A DNA stretch of 64,000 nucleotides from Lineus longissimus (lineage: Eukaryota; Nemertea; Pilidiophora; Heteronemertea; Lineidae), in assembly GCF_910592395.1 (NCBI RefSeq), contig NC_088314.1:15723998-15787997 (forward strand). The letters are read 5' to 3'. The notes under the pieces are model-generated. The model did not search any database and was not told the origin of the DNA. It saw only the letters and a list, made by a program, of their open reading frames with translations. Positions 35,582 to 44,142 of the stretch are shown piece after piece. Numbering within the stretch: the stretch's first letter is position 1; every line of letters starts with the position of its first letter. The translations under genes and the position numbers were made by a program.

Positions 35582-37770
35582 TTTCCCTGCTGGTTGTGGT
35601 AGCGCGCATTGCCTGTTGGCCCATTACGGTTTTGTGATTGCGGTCTAGGTCTGTCTAGATAATGTTGATTATGGGAGTTCTGAGACTGTCGCGCTCTGTT
35701 GGGTTGATTCCCAAGGTTGGCGATAGTGTCATCATATGATTGGCAGTTCGCAGCTACGTGACCAGGCATTTTGCATGTCCAACACAGTTGCGGCGGGTAC
35801 TGAGTATTCCTTCTATTTTGGTGAGTGCCCCCATCATGGTTACCTTGCCGGTTATGATGATGTTGCTGATCTGAGTTAGATCTCTGGCCCTTTGAATATT
35901 TCTCAAATTCAAACACAATCGTTTGCTGGACTAGCTCTGTTAGTGCTGAGGTAAGGCCTGACTTTCCATCAGTATCCGAGCTACTGATATTGGCAGGTTT
36001 TACATGTTTTGCGGAATCTGACTTCTTCTGATTTTGTGGGCTCGCCCTGGTGATCCTTGCTGCGTCTGGATCAGGGGTACTGTCACTGTCATCAGAGTCG
36101 GATATAACTACAACGTTACCGTCAACTCGGGGATGTTGTTTTGAACTTCTACTGGTAGCAGTAGATGAAAACCGTTGGCGCGTCTCATTGTAATTGACTA
36201 CCAGACTAAGGGCCTCGTCAACTGTCTCGGGTGATTTAAAGAATTCAATCTGAATCTTTGTATCTTGGTCGTGCAGACCATCGAAAAATTTTCGAACAAG
36301 ATCTTCTTCTCGGATCACTTGGGTCCTGTTCGGGTATGCCTTATCGTATAGACGTTTTAGTTCAGCGCAATATGTTTCGGGAGTTTCTTCTACTCTCTGT
36401 CTACGGTTAGAAAATTTCATCGCGTAGGTCTTAGTAGACTCAATCTTTCTGAACCTACTGTTCAATTCGGCGATAAGTTTAGTATATTTGCCCCTGACTT
36501 TACTGGGTAGTTGTCCATAGACAAATTCGCCAGCTTTTCCCTCAAGTCGAGGTAAAAGTTCATCTAACTTCTCATCCTCATCCCAACCGTAGCGAGTAGC
36601 TACATCTGAAAATCTATTGTACCATATTTCCCAAGGTTCTGAACCAGTAAAAGCAGATAATTTCGGGCGCTTAGAAGCCTTAAACTTGTTTGAGCGGTTG
36701 GAGCTGACTGTTGATTGGCAAGCAGAAGACTTTCCGTCGTCATTACTGTCAGAGCCTGACAGGTCAGATTCGGGGTCTACGGTCTTCTCTTTCAGTTTAA
36801 GGTTTGATCTAGGGGTACTAGATATCGACGGCTTAGTACAGTTTTTGACCCGCTTTGGTGAGTTCGGCAGAGTTGTAATTACAGGGTCTGCATTTTCACC
36901 TGGCATCGTTTCAGAGGCTACATTCTTCGAATTTTTTATCAGATCAGTGCAAGCCTTAGATATAACTGCACCCATCGTCTCGGTATTCTGGAAAAGAGCC
37001 TTTTCCATACTATTGATTAGTTGGACATTGTTCTGCGCTTGCGTAGTGGATATCTCAGGCAGAAGTTTACTATGTTCAGCCCGAATCTCTTTTGCGGGGT
37101 CGAAAGTTTTCGAGCGCAGTTCATTGATCAACACGGTGTGATTTTCAAGGTTTTGCTGCATTATATGTAGCTGTTCAGCCTGCGCTTGCTTGTTTTCGCT
37201 TTGCCCTTGAATAACAGCGCTGTGGTTTCGAGCGACTGCAGAAATTAGTCTACCCACTGTAGCATCTTGTTGGTGGTTTTTTTGATTGACTAAGTCAGAG
37301 AGTATTTTTGTCTGATTTAGCATTTCCTGTTTCACTGATTCGAGTGCACTAGTGAGGGTTACGAGGTATTTAATCATCGGTTTGTCATGGTTTATCCCTG
37401 GGTCCGCCATATCACCATTATGAATGCTTGCATTATCTAGTACATGAGGGTCAGCCCTAGCGGCATCGCCCCTATCCACTAACTCAGGGTCAGCCCTATT
37501 GGCATCACCTTCACGACCTACTAAATCAGGGTCAGCTCTAATGGCATCACCTTCATTATCTGAAGATTCATCATCCCCATCATGATTACCATCTTCATTG
37601 TCAGAGTGATCATTATCGCTATTATCTGGAGTGTTAGCCTTGGATTCCGAGTCAGAGTTGCTATATTCTAATTTTTCAGGAATTTTGTTTTCTATTCCAT
37701 CATCTGATTGTTCAGTATTTTGGGATTTGCCCGACTTTTGAACTTTCGGGGTCTTCCTACGTCTAACCAT
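35575..37770 (-). CDS. gag: gag polyprotein (731 aa)
   Basis: Uninterrupted frame from ATG at 37770. The N-terminal third is acidic and Ser/Asp/Asn-rich with short repeats (NRADPELV, IRADPDLV). The middle carries a retrotransposon-gag (capsid-like) domain from about LSAFTGSEPWEIWYNRF through ETYCAELKRLYDKAYP and FFDGLHDQDTKIQIEFF. The CCHC zinc knuckle CWTCKMPGHVAANC is at residues 663-676, followed by an Asn/Gln/Arg-rich tail. It would assemble the virus-like particle and bind element RNA. The stop codon lies directly after the heptamer GGGAAAG, which suggests -1 frameshifting into pol. No damage is visible in gag, which agrees with the near-identical LTRs. Confidence 0.9.
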   Translation of the reverse strand: MVRRRKTPKVQKSGKSQNTEQSDDGIENKIPEKLEYSNSDSESKANTPDNSDNDHSDNEDGNHDGDDESSDNEGDAIRADPDLVGREGDANRADPELVDRGDAARADPHVLDNASIHNGDMADPGINHDKPMIKYLVTLTSALESVKQEMLNQTKILSDLVNQKNHQQDATVGRLISAVARNHSAVIQGQSENKQAQAEQLHIMQQNLENHTVLINELRSKTFDPAKEIRAEHSKLLPEISTTQAQNNVQLINSMEKALFQNTETMGAVISKACTDLIKNSKNVASETMPGENADPVITTLPNSPKRVKNCTKPSISSTPRSNLKLKEKTVDPESDLSGSDSNDDGKSSACQSTVSSNRSNKFKASKRPKLSAFTGSEPWEIWYNRFSDVATRYGWDEDEKLDELLPRLEGKAGEFVYGQLPSKVRGKYTKLIAELNSRFRKIESTKTYAMKFSNRRQRVEETPETYCAELKRLYDKAYPNRTQVIREEDLVRKFFDGLHDQDTKIQIEFFKSPETVDEALSLVVNYNETRQRFSSTATSRSSKQHPRVDGNVVVISDSDDSDSTPDPDAARITRASPQNQKKSDSAKHVKPANISSSDTDGKSGLTSALTELVQQTIVFEFEKYSKGQRSNSDQQHHHNRQGNHDGGTHQNRRNTQYPPQLCWTCKMPGHVAANCQSYDDTIANLGNQPNRARQSQNSHNQHYLDRPRPQSQNRNGPTGNARYHNQQGKW
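35581..35587 (-). promoter_or_regulatory. candidate -1 ribosomal frameshift heptamer GGGAAAG
   Basis: In the gag frame the codons read CAG CAG GGA AAG TGG TAA, so the heptamer G GGA AAG has the X XXY YYZ form two codons before the gag stop. Slipping back by one base enters the pol frame (GGG AAA GTG GTA). The stimulatory structure downstream was not evaluated. Confidence 0.6.
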
Positions 37771-37896
37771 CTTGAAAATATATAAAATGAGTTTGTAAAT
37801 AAAATTCTAAATATTGTGGCAGAGCTCGTATCACTGGATTGAGGTTTGTCCTTATAAATAAGGAGTACTTGTCAATCCCACAGCTGTCACCAAAAA

Positions 37897-38672
37897 TGTA
37901 GCGGTAAAAGGGCTTATAATATTTGTCACCGTATAAACTTCGCAACTCTGAACTCGAACCCAAAGACTAAACCAACTAAGATATATATTTACATTATTTA
38001 TTATCCACGTCCCTCTAACCTCATATCTACAACCGACACTAAAATATTACAAAAATAAGGCGCACAATAAAATATCAACAAGGGATCATATAAAAGAATC
38101 TTACCATGCTGTAAGGTCAAGGGTGAAGTCAATTAAAAATACTCTGGCGCTTTTCAAGAGAAATGTCTTGTTTGGCTACAGAGGGTGAAGTCAATTAAAA
38201 TGCTCTGGCGCTTTTCAAGAGAGATGTCTTGTTTAGCTACAGAGCGTGAAGGCTGGCTTTCTGGATCTGCCAGGACTTACTAAAAACATCTGAACATCAT
38301 TATTTATACCTAATTATACACACCCCTCATGGGTAAATAGCCTAGCCCAAAGATCAGGCTCTGAGCCAACTAGCACTCAGTAATTAAGGAAACAACCAAT
38401 CAGTACACAGCAGCATCAATACAAGATTATCAGACAGGGCCAAGGGCAGGAGCCTAGTAACCAGCTGCTAATCAGGAAGATCATAAAAGGGGTCAAACAG
38501 CTTAAAAGATAGAGATTATAAAACAATGAAAAGGGGCAATTAAGAAAGCAGGTGTTGAAACTCATAACGGTTAAACGATCCTGGGTGTCTGGGTTCAACA
38601 GGGCTAGAGAGAAACACAGAAATAATAATTACAGATATACAAATGTAGTAAGCAATTCCTAATATTGTCACA
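37897..38672 (-). repeat. 5' LTR of the gypsy element
   Basis: Sequence TGTAGCGGTAAAAGGGC (plus strand) begins both LTRs, and both end ...AATATTGTCACA. On the coding strand this LTR lies upstream of gag, so it should carry the promoter. Near-identity with its partner points to a recent insertion. Confidence 0.92.
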
Positions 38673-38857
38673 TTAAGAGACACCAGAACAAATTGTTTTC
38701 CGAAATATCTAGAGTAACCACAAGCGCATGAAGCTACCTGAATGCATGATAGAGATCGACCTGCCCCTTGATTAAGACACTTTACATAAAAAAACAATAC
38801 ACCTCACATTGCAGGGTTTCTGCCAGAGGGGGGGGGGGGGGGCAAGGGGGCACTAGC

Positions 38858-38910
38858 CCTCCTCAGCAAAGTTGAGGGGGGGGGGGCTTTCCCCCTCAAC
38901 TTTGCTGAGT
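38858..38910. repeat. G/C-run hairpin
   Basis: CTCAGCAAAGTTGAGGGGG is followed after a short loop by its exact inverse CCCCCTCAACTTTGCTGAG. It is next to a G14 run at 38828 and directly upstream of the Kolobok-like copy 2. Function unknown; it could be the end of a decayed element. Confidence 0.7.
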
Positions 38911-39238
38911 AATGATTTCAAAATATATCTTATTAAAAGGCCATATATCTAGGTTTTTTGCCATTTTCTGCTGTAAGACGATTTCAAAAGTGTACCTAAC
39001 ACTTTATACAATACAGAAATCCAAATGCATTTAGCTCCATCCATTTTGAAGATATAGCCAATTATGTGTTTGACAATTTGATTACCTAATCAGGCTAGCA
39101 ACTGACTTGTTAGAGCCAGGCGGCGGGTTCAGCAAAAGTTGTGATGTAGATCAGGTTATCTGTACATGTCATGCAATCATAAAAGCAGGAGGGCCTTAAT
39201 TAATTATGCACACCTGGAAGTAATGTGTTTCATTCACT

Positions 39239-39544
39239 ATGGTGTATTGTGTGGCTCCGAATTGTGTCAAGGCTAGCACAAAGAACAATCGAATGACGGA
39301 TGGGACCCATTTTCATGAATTTCCAAAGCCAGTTGAACGAGAGAGGAGGAAGCTGTGGATTTGGAAGTGCAAACGTTTGGAGTGTTGGAAGCCTGGGCCT
39401 TCGGCCAAACTTTGCAGTGATCACTTTATCGATACGGATTATCACATGAAACCAGATATCTGCATCCAACTGAATATCAAATGCCACTTGTTAAAAACAG
39501 CTGTTCCAACCATGTCAATTGCATTTAATGCCCGAGGCTGCTGA
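39239..39544 (+). CDS. THAP-domain exon (Kolobok-like), truncated
   Basis: From ATG the frame has MVYCVAPNC (C-x4-C), then FHEFPKPVERERRKLWIW, ECWKPGPSAKLCSDHF (C-x2-H) and the entry to the AVP box. This is the C2CH zinc-coordinating THAP DNA-binding domain. Copy 3 continues with AVPSVFNLTNP, a basic stretch and a splice donor, but here a deletion fuses the frame to unrelated sequence ending in RGC. A THAP domain within a TTAA-flanked element points to Kolobok or P-type transposase origin. The domain itself is intact; the rest of the protein is missing. Confidence 0.7.
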   Translation: MVYCVAPNCVKASTKNNRMTDGTHFHEFPKPVERERRKLWIWKCKRLECWKPGPSAKLCSDHFIDTDYHMKPDICIQLNIKCHLLKTAVPTMSIAFNARGC

Positions 39545-39719
39545 GGTCGGTTGTTATACATAATGTGTAGGCCCTTTTGGGGCCTGTGATACCGCATAGT
39601 GTCTTCTTGTGTTCCAGCCATAGCAAGGTGACAGCGACACAGGTCAGTGTCAGTGACAGCCACTGTCAATGACAGATTATTGTCATCTGACATCTAGGCC
39701 TATCTAACGTTGCACGGCA

Positions 39720-40095
39720 TTATATCGTCACGTGAAGATGATTGTGCATAATACCGTCACTTTTCAATAGTAGTGTAGCGTCATGACATAACTGGCGATA
39801 CAACACAGACGAGGCGAAACAATATTGTGCAACATTAGTCTGTTCAAAAATCATACATGTTATGCATCTGCAACCGTCTATCAATGTCTTCTTTGCTATA
39901 TCGGCAGGTCTGCCATGCAAATTCAATTGATTAACCACAAATTCTAATCACTTTCGTCCGAATGATCACTCTCATTATGATCTAGTGATATTAATGGCTC
40001 GAACATGTACGGCTCAACGTTTAAATATCCTTCTGTATCGACCAAAACATCCTCAAATTCACTGCTCTCACTCTCTGAACTGTATGCGGAAGCCA
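39720..40095 (-). pseudogene. P2X7-C-terminal-like fragment, interrupted (copy 2)
   Basis: Minus-strand equivalent of the 13863-14192 frame. The N-terminal part (acidic, EPYMFEP-type motif) starts near 40095 and ends in a stop at about 39950. The Cys block CRCITC...YC continues in frame in a second piece ending at 39720. The separating sequence ends TTTGCATGGCAG, which could be a splice acceptor, so an intron instead of a stop is possible. It is convergent with the THAP exon in the same element. Confidence 0.4.
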
Positions 40096-40527
40096 TCCTG
40101 CCTTGTTCTGACTGGCCTGATCTACGTCATCAAAAAATCCCTAGCGGCCACATGTGGAACTAATCTAAAGTTGTGTGTGGTGGGAAATTCAAATAGTGTA
40201 AAATTGAAAATTGAAATAACTAAATAATGACTTTATTATTAGAATTTTTTTAATGTCTGGGATCTTGTTTTTTTAACCCTCAACATATTTCATGAGTATC
40301 AAGCATGTTTTCAAACCTTGATATATGGCCTTTAAGCTAAATGAAAGAGATAAGATAAGGTGTAAACCACTGGAATGTCCTTATCAGTAACTGACAACAT
40401 CAGGGATGTGTCAGACAGTATCAAACAGACAACTTGAGATGGAATTCATCAGCTGTATTTTCATAACATTTCAACGACATATATTTATCACTATCTATGT
40501 ATTCTTTTGCCGATTTTCAAAAATTCA

Positions 40528-42662
40528 GGGTGTCTATAAACCGAAGACCAAAGACCGAAGACCGAAGATCGAAGATGGAAGACCCCCCCAAAACTATAAA
40601 ACGAAGATCCCCCCAACTATAAAAGGAAGACCCTGATGTCAACTATAAAACGAAGATCCCCCCAACTATAAAAGGAAGACCCTAATGTCAACTATAAAAC
40701 GAAGATCCCCCCAACTATAAAAGGAAGACCCTAATGTCAACTATAAAACGAAGATCCCCCCATCTATAAAAGGAAGACCCTAATGTCAACTATAAAACGA
40801 AGATCCCCCCAACTATAAAAGGAAGACCCTGATGTCAACTATAAAACGAAGATCCCCCCAACTATAAAAGGAAGACCCTAATGTCAACTATAAAACGAAG
40901 ATCCCCCCATCTATAAAAGGAAGACCCTGATGGTTTTCATTCTCATGTTCAGTTACTGCACAGTTTGTTTTCATTTTCGGTCCATGCTACATTAATGATT
41001 TGAGAAAGTAAGTGTACCGGGTACTACACCAGTCGTGTCTAGCCTTAGCAGCTTAGTGGCACTAATGGCTACTAAGTATTTCTAGCGATGAGACAACATA
41101 TATAACAGTATAATAATCTTCACGTGATCTTTATGTATTTCTCAGGGTCACTGCTTAGTCTCTCTCAGGGTTGCTGAGGTAAAAGTCGTCTATTTTTTAT
41201 CAAGTCCAGCTATTTTTTTTGTCAAGTCCAGCATAATTGATGGATATCTCATGGCAAATGGTCATCTGACAAGTTTGACCATTTCCTAATGAAAAAATAC
41301 CAGTACCAAGGTGAGCACTATCTTGGTTCATGAAAAAAATTGATCTTCGTACGGTCTCTTCCAGTCACAGGTAATCATATCAATCGAATACACTTATAAG
41401 AACTAGTCCATTAATGTAAATTTAATACATGTGTGCATAAAATTAATGAGAAGCCTCCACTTCTGTACTCAATCATTCAGATATGATTTTACTGCTGATT
41501 TCTTGTTGTTGAGTGAATAAAGTTTGATCATCATGTTTTACACAAACAAGTTGTTTTCTGTTTTGAAAAAACTGACAATTCCTTGGAGTGAGCCAAGTGA
41601 TAATTACATGTGTCGGCTCCATGGAATCCTGGAGGTACATGTATACAAAAAGTGATTTACCTCCATAATGGAATTTACAGATAAGAGAAAAAAAAAGTTT
41701 TCAAGACTTGGGAGACCTTCGGAACCCCTGCCAGATTGCCAGAACACTTGTTTTCTCCGAGCAGCGCATCGACCCATAGCTACCCCCCCCCCCCAACAGT
41801 TTCAATGTTTCCCTGCTCTGGGTGACTTGGTAATTTAGAATCTCGTCCCCAGGGGTTAGGCTCCACCATCATGGGTCGAGACTGGCAGGTCGGTCGCCAA
41901 CTCCTAAATGCAGTGTTCGGAAAATCCGGAATTTACCTGAATGATCTGATCTCCTATGTCACTACGCCGCACTCAGGCTAGCTTGCTTGTTGAAATACAG
42001 ATGCTCAGTCACGTGTTATGACGTGCAAGTCTGCAGTAACTGAACTTGAGGGTCTAAAACCACCAGGGTCTTCCTTTTATAGATGGGGGGATCTTCGTTT
42101 TATAGTTGACATTAGGGTCTTCCTTTTCTAGTTGGGGGGATCTTCGTTTTATAGTTGACATCAGGGTCTTCCTTTTATAGTTGGGGGGATCTTCGTTTTA
42201 TAGTTGACATTAGGGTCTTCCTTTTATAGTTGGGGGGATCTTCGTTTTATAGTTGACATCAGGGTCTTCCTTTTATAGTTGGGGGGATCTTCGTTTTATA
42301 GTTGACATTAGGGTCTTCCTTTTCTAGTTGGGGGGATCTTCGTTTTATAGTTGACATTAGGGTCTTCCTTTTATAGTTGGGGGGGATCTTCGTTTTATAG
42401 TTGACATTAGGGTCTTCCTTTTATAGTTGGGGGGATCTTCGTTTTATAGTTGACATTAGGGTCTTCCTTTTATAGTTGGGGGGATCTTCGTTTTATAGTT
42501 GACATCAGGGTCTTCCTTTTATAGTTGGGGGGATCTTCGTTTTATAGTTGACATCAGGGTCTTCCTTTTATAGTTGGGGGGATCTTCGTTTTATAGTTTT
42601 GGGGGGGTCTTCCATCTTCGATCTTCGGTCTTCGGTCTTTGGTCTTCGGTTTATAGACACCC
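40528..42662. mobile_element. 2.1-kb foldback with 49-bp tandem arrays, 9-bp TSD
   Basis: GGGTGTCTATAAACCGAAGA and its inverse form the ends, and AAAAATTCA flanks both (40519-40527 and 42663-42671). The left arm has about six copies of a 49-bp unit (AACTATAAAACGAAGATC...GGAAGACCCTGATGTC). The right arm has about eleven inverted copies. The loop (about 40975-42025) is single-copy-looking and AT-rich without a gene. Long arms and a perfect 9-bp duplication with GG...CC ends suggest a Mutator-like foldback. Confidence 0.88.
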
Positions 42663-42716
42663 AAAAATTCATGTAGGAAAACCGGTGTTTTTGCACGTGA
42701 GTTTTTTGGCTCTGAA

Positions 42717-43916
42717 ATGCTCGGAAAATGCATTCTCCGGGCATGTAGCCAAAAAAATGTTTTTTATCCGGATTATGACTACAATGCCGAAAAATGCTGT
42801 GTTATAGTTCTAGGGGAAACCGCTGCGCAATGGAAGCGAACAAAAAATGAAAGGAAATGGGCGCTAGGTAACCAGTCGGTCAATGAAAAATCCTCTCATG
42901 TTCGCCTCGGGATACTAGTTGATAAATACCTTAAGTCTACGCAGCGAACTATTGAAGCTGCTCAGAAATTGAAGAATACGCTCATGAGCATAATTGGGCC
43001 AAACCAGCAGCCAAGTGGTTTCAGTCCAATAATAAGCCACAACTTGTACAGAACGATTTGCCTTCCCAGAGCTCTTTATGGAGCTGAAATTTGGTGTCAG
43101 GAAATTGTTCTCTCAGAGCTGTTAATTCTAGAAAGAGCCCACCGTTACTGTCTTAAAAGGATGCAAGGATTTAATCGGCTAACGAGCACAACCGTGTGCC
43201 AAACAATGATAGGCAGTCCTACGCTACAGTGTTACTTGGACAGAAGGTGTTTGCAATTTTTCAGGCAACTTGCAAAAATGTCTGAAAATTCCCTTCCTTT
43301 GAAAGTTCTAAAATGCCGATATGCCAATATGGTCGAACGTGCGGGTAAAGACAGTAATAAAAGTTTAGGCTATGTTCCAAACCTCGTAAAGCTTATGGAC
43401 AAATATAATTGCCGTGAATATCTGACCGATTACTTTGAATCGGATACATGTAGCTTTCCAGATAAAGGAATCTGGAAAATTATAGTGAACGAAGCAACAT
43501 TACTGTTTGAAAATAAACGATTTGTGTTAGACTGCCAAGAAAATGGCCATCAGAGAATACTGAACATTGAAAAGTCTCTAGACTTTCCGTCTATGCTCTG
43601 GATTTGTGCAAAGAACGATCCGAACGTAGCATCAAATTATGCCTTTCTGACAAAGTTGTGTACACTGCGTGTCGAACCAACCGAAAAATCCTGCGAACAA
43701 TGTAACAGCGTCTACAGGGACCCTCAAGTTCACTTTTTTTGTCAATGCACTGCCTTTAGCAGTAACAGGGACCGGTTTTGGGACAGCATTGGGCAAAAAT
43801 GCGACGTTAATGTTAGTAGCGAACTGTGGAATATGATGGACAGTGATTTGGTGGTCGAAACATTGCTGGGGAGGCAAACAGATAGCCTCGATTTTGACGA
43901 AATGTCACAAGTTTAG
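42717..43916 (+). CDS. LINE ORF2 C-terminal part, open (about 380 aa of LINE sequence)
   Basis: Open to a TAG stop at 43914. The first about 20 residues come from unrelated flanking DNA. From EKCCVIVLGETAAQW on it is the post-RT thumb/C-terminal region (VRLGILVDKYLKST, GAEIWCQEIVLSELLILERAH), ending in CEQCNSVYRDPQVHFFCQC, a C-x2-C-x9-H-x2-C motif also met in other non-LTR elements. It has no endonuclease or RT core, so no enzymatic function is expected. It serves as the reference that reveals the frameshifts in the 8.3-13.6-kb copy. Confidence 0.8.
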   Translation: MLGKCILRACSQKNVFYPDYDYNAEKCCVIVLGETAAQWKRTKNERKWALGNQSVNEKSSHVRLGILVDKYLKSTQRTIEAAQKLKNTLMSIIGPNQQPSGFSPIISHNLYRTICLPRALYGAEIWCQEIVLSELLILERAHRYCLKRMQGFNRLTSTTVCQTMIGSPTLQCYLDRRCLQFFRQLAKMSENSLPLKVLKCRYANMVERAGKDSNKSLGYVPNLVKLMDKYNCREYLTDYFESDTCSFPDKGIWKIIVNEATLLFENKRFVLDCQENGHQRILNIEKSLDFPSMLWICAKNDPNVASNYAFLTKLCTLRVEPTEKSCEQCNSVYRDPQVHFFCQCTAFSSNRDRFWDSIGQKCDVNVSSELWNMMDSDLVVETLLGRQTDSLDFDEMSQV

Positions 43917-44103
43917 GGTGTTACTGCCGCCACCTGGCGGCCGTGAGGAAATGTTTAAGGCGAAATAGTTCAGAGACACCTTTACTTTAATTTCTTGATT
44001 TGTCTCGTGCAATTTTGTTTTGTTGCTTGTTGTAAATAACTATACATTACTGTTGTTCTGTAATCTTCTAACAAGGAGGAAATAAAGAAATATATATATA
44101 TAT
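42774..44103 (+). mobile_element. 5'-truncated LINE, same family as 8308-13623
   Basis: Homology with the minus-strand LINE begins at ATGACTACAATGCCGAAAAA (about 42774) and runs to the 3' end, which has AATAAAGAAA followed by (AT)n at about 44090-44103. The 5' truncation just after the RT catalytic region is typical of incomplete target-primed reverse transcription. It abuts the 3' flank of the PAN-like gene. Confidence 0.88.
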
Positions 44104-44142
44104 CAGTCGTCAGAGCGAAAGATAACGGAGTATGGTGATATC

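Larger units (their letters stand above)
33021..38672 (-). mobile_element. Ty3/gypsy-type LTR retrotransposon, internally deleted
   Basis: Two nearly identical LTRs of 775-776 bp bound a minus-strand gag and a truncated pol. LTR ends on the coding strand are TGTGACAATATTAGG and CCGCTACA. A purine tract GTGGGGGCAA precedes the 3' LTR. After the 5' LTR comes TTTTTGGTGACAGCTGTGGG, a possible primer-binding site. The flanks ATAA and TTAA may be a mutated 4-bp target duplication; the uninterrupted repeat at 57080 supports the insertion point. Pol stops after the start of the RT domain; RNase H and integrase are absent. Confidence 0.88.
30540..38830. repeat. dispersed repeat 'X', copy 2, split by two insertions
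   Basis: Pieces at about 30540-30586, 32768-33020 and 38673-38830 are collinear with the uninterrupted copy at about 56690-57130. Matching words include TCATACATGTA-like text, GTGAAAACATGGCAACAAT, CATTTTGTTTAGA(T/C)ATGTCCAGAT, AGCTGATGA and GAGACACCAGAACA. The gaps hold the foldback (30587-32761) and the gypsy element (33021-38672). Copy 2 therefore predates both. Confidence 0.75.
38937..40331 (+). mobile_element. Kolobok-like TTAA element, copy 2
   Basis: TTAA at 38933 and 40332 flanks AAGGCCATATATCTAGGTTT and ...AAACCTTGATATATGGCCT. It is nearly identical to 48940-50513 except for an about 180-bp deletion after 39507, which removes the end of the THAP exon and its splice donor. Non-autonomous: no DDE transposase is present. 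About 97 bp beyond the right TTAA (40336-40432) are also shared with copy 3. Confidence 0.8.

Noticed and set aside
36617-37141. 174-codon plus-strand open frame
   Set aside because: Lies antisense to the gag gene and has no recognisable motif; a shadow of the real frame.
40540-42600. Regularly spaced 49-bp units that look like a CRISPR array
   Set aside because: No variable spacers; units are contiguous satellite copies in an inverted element of a eukaryotic genome.
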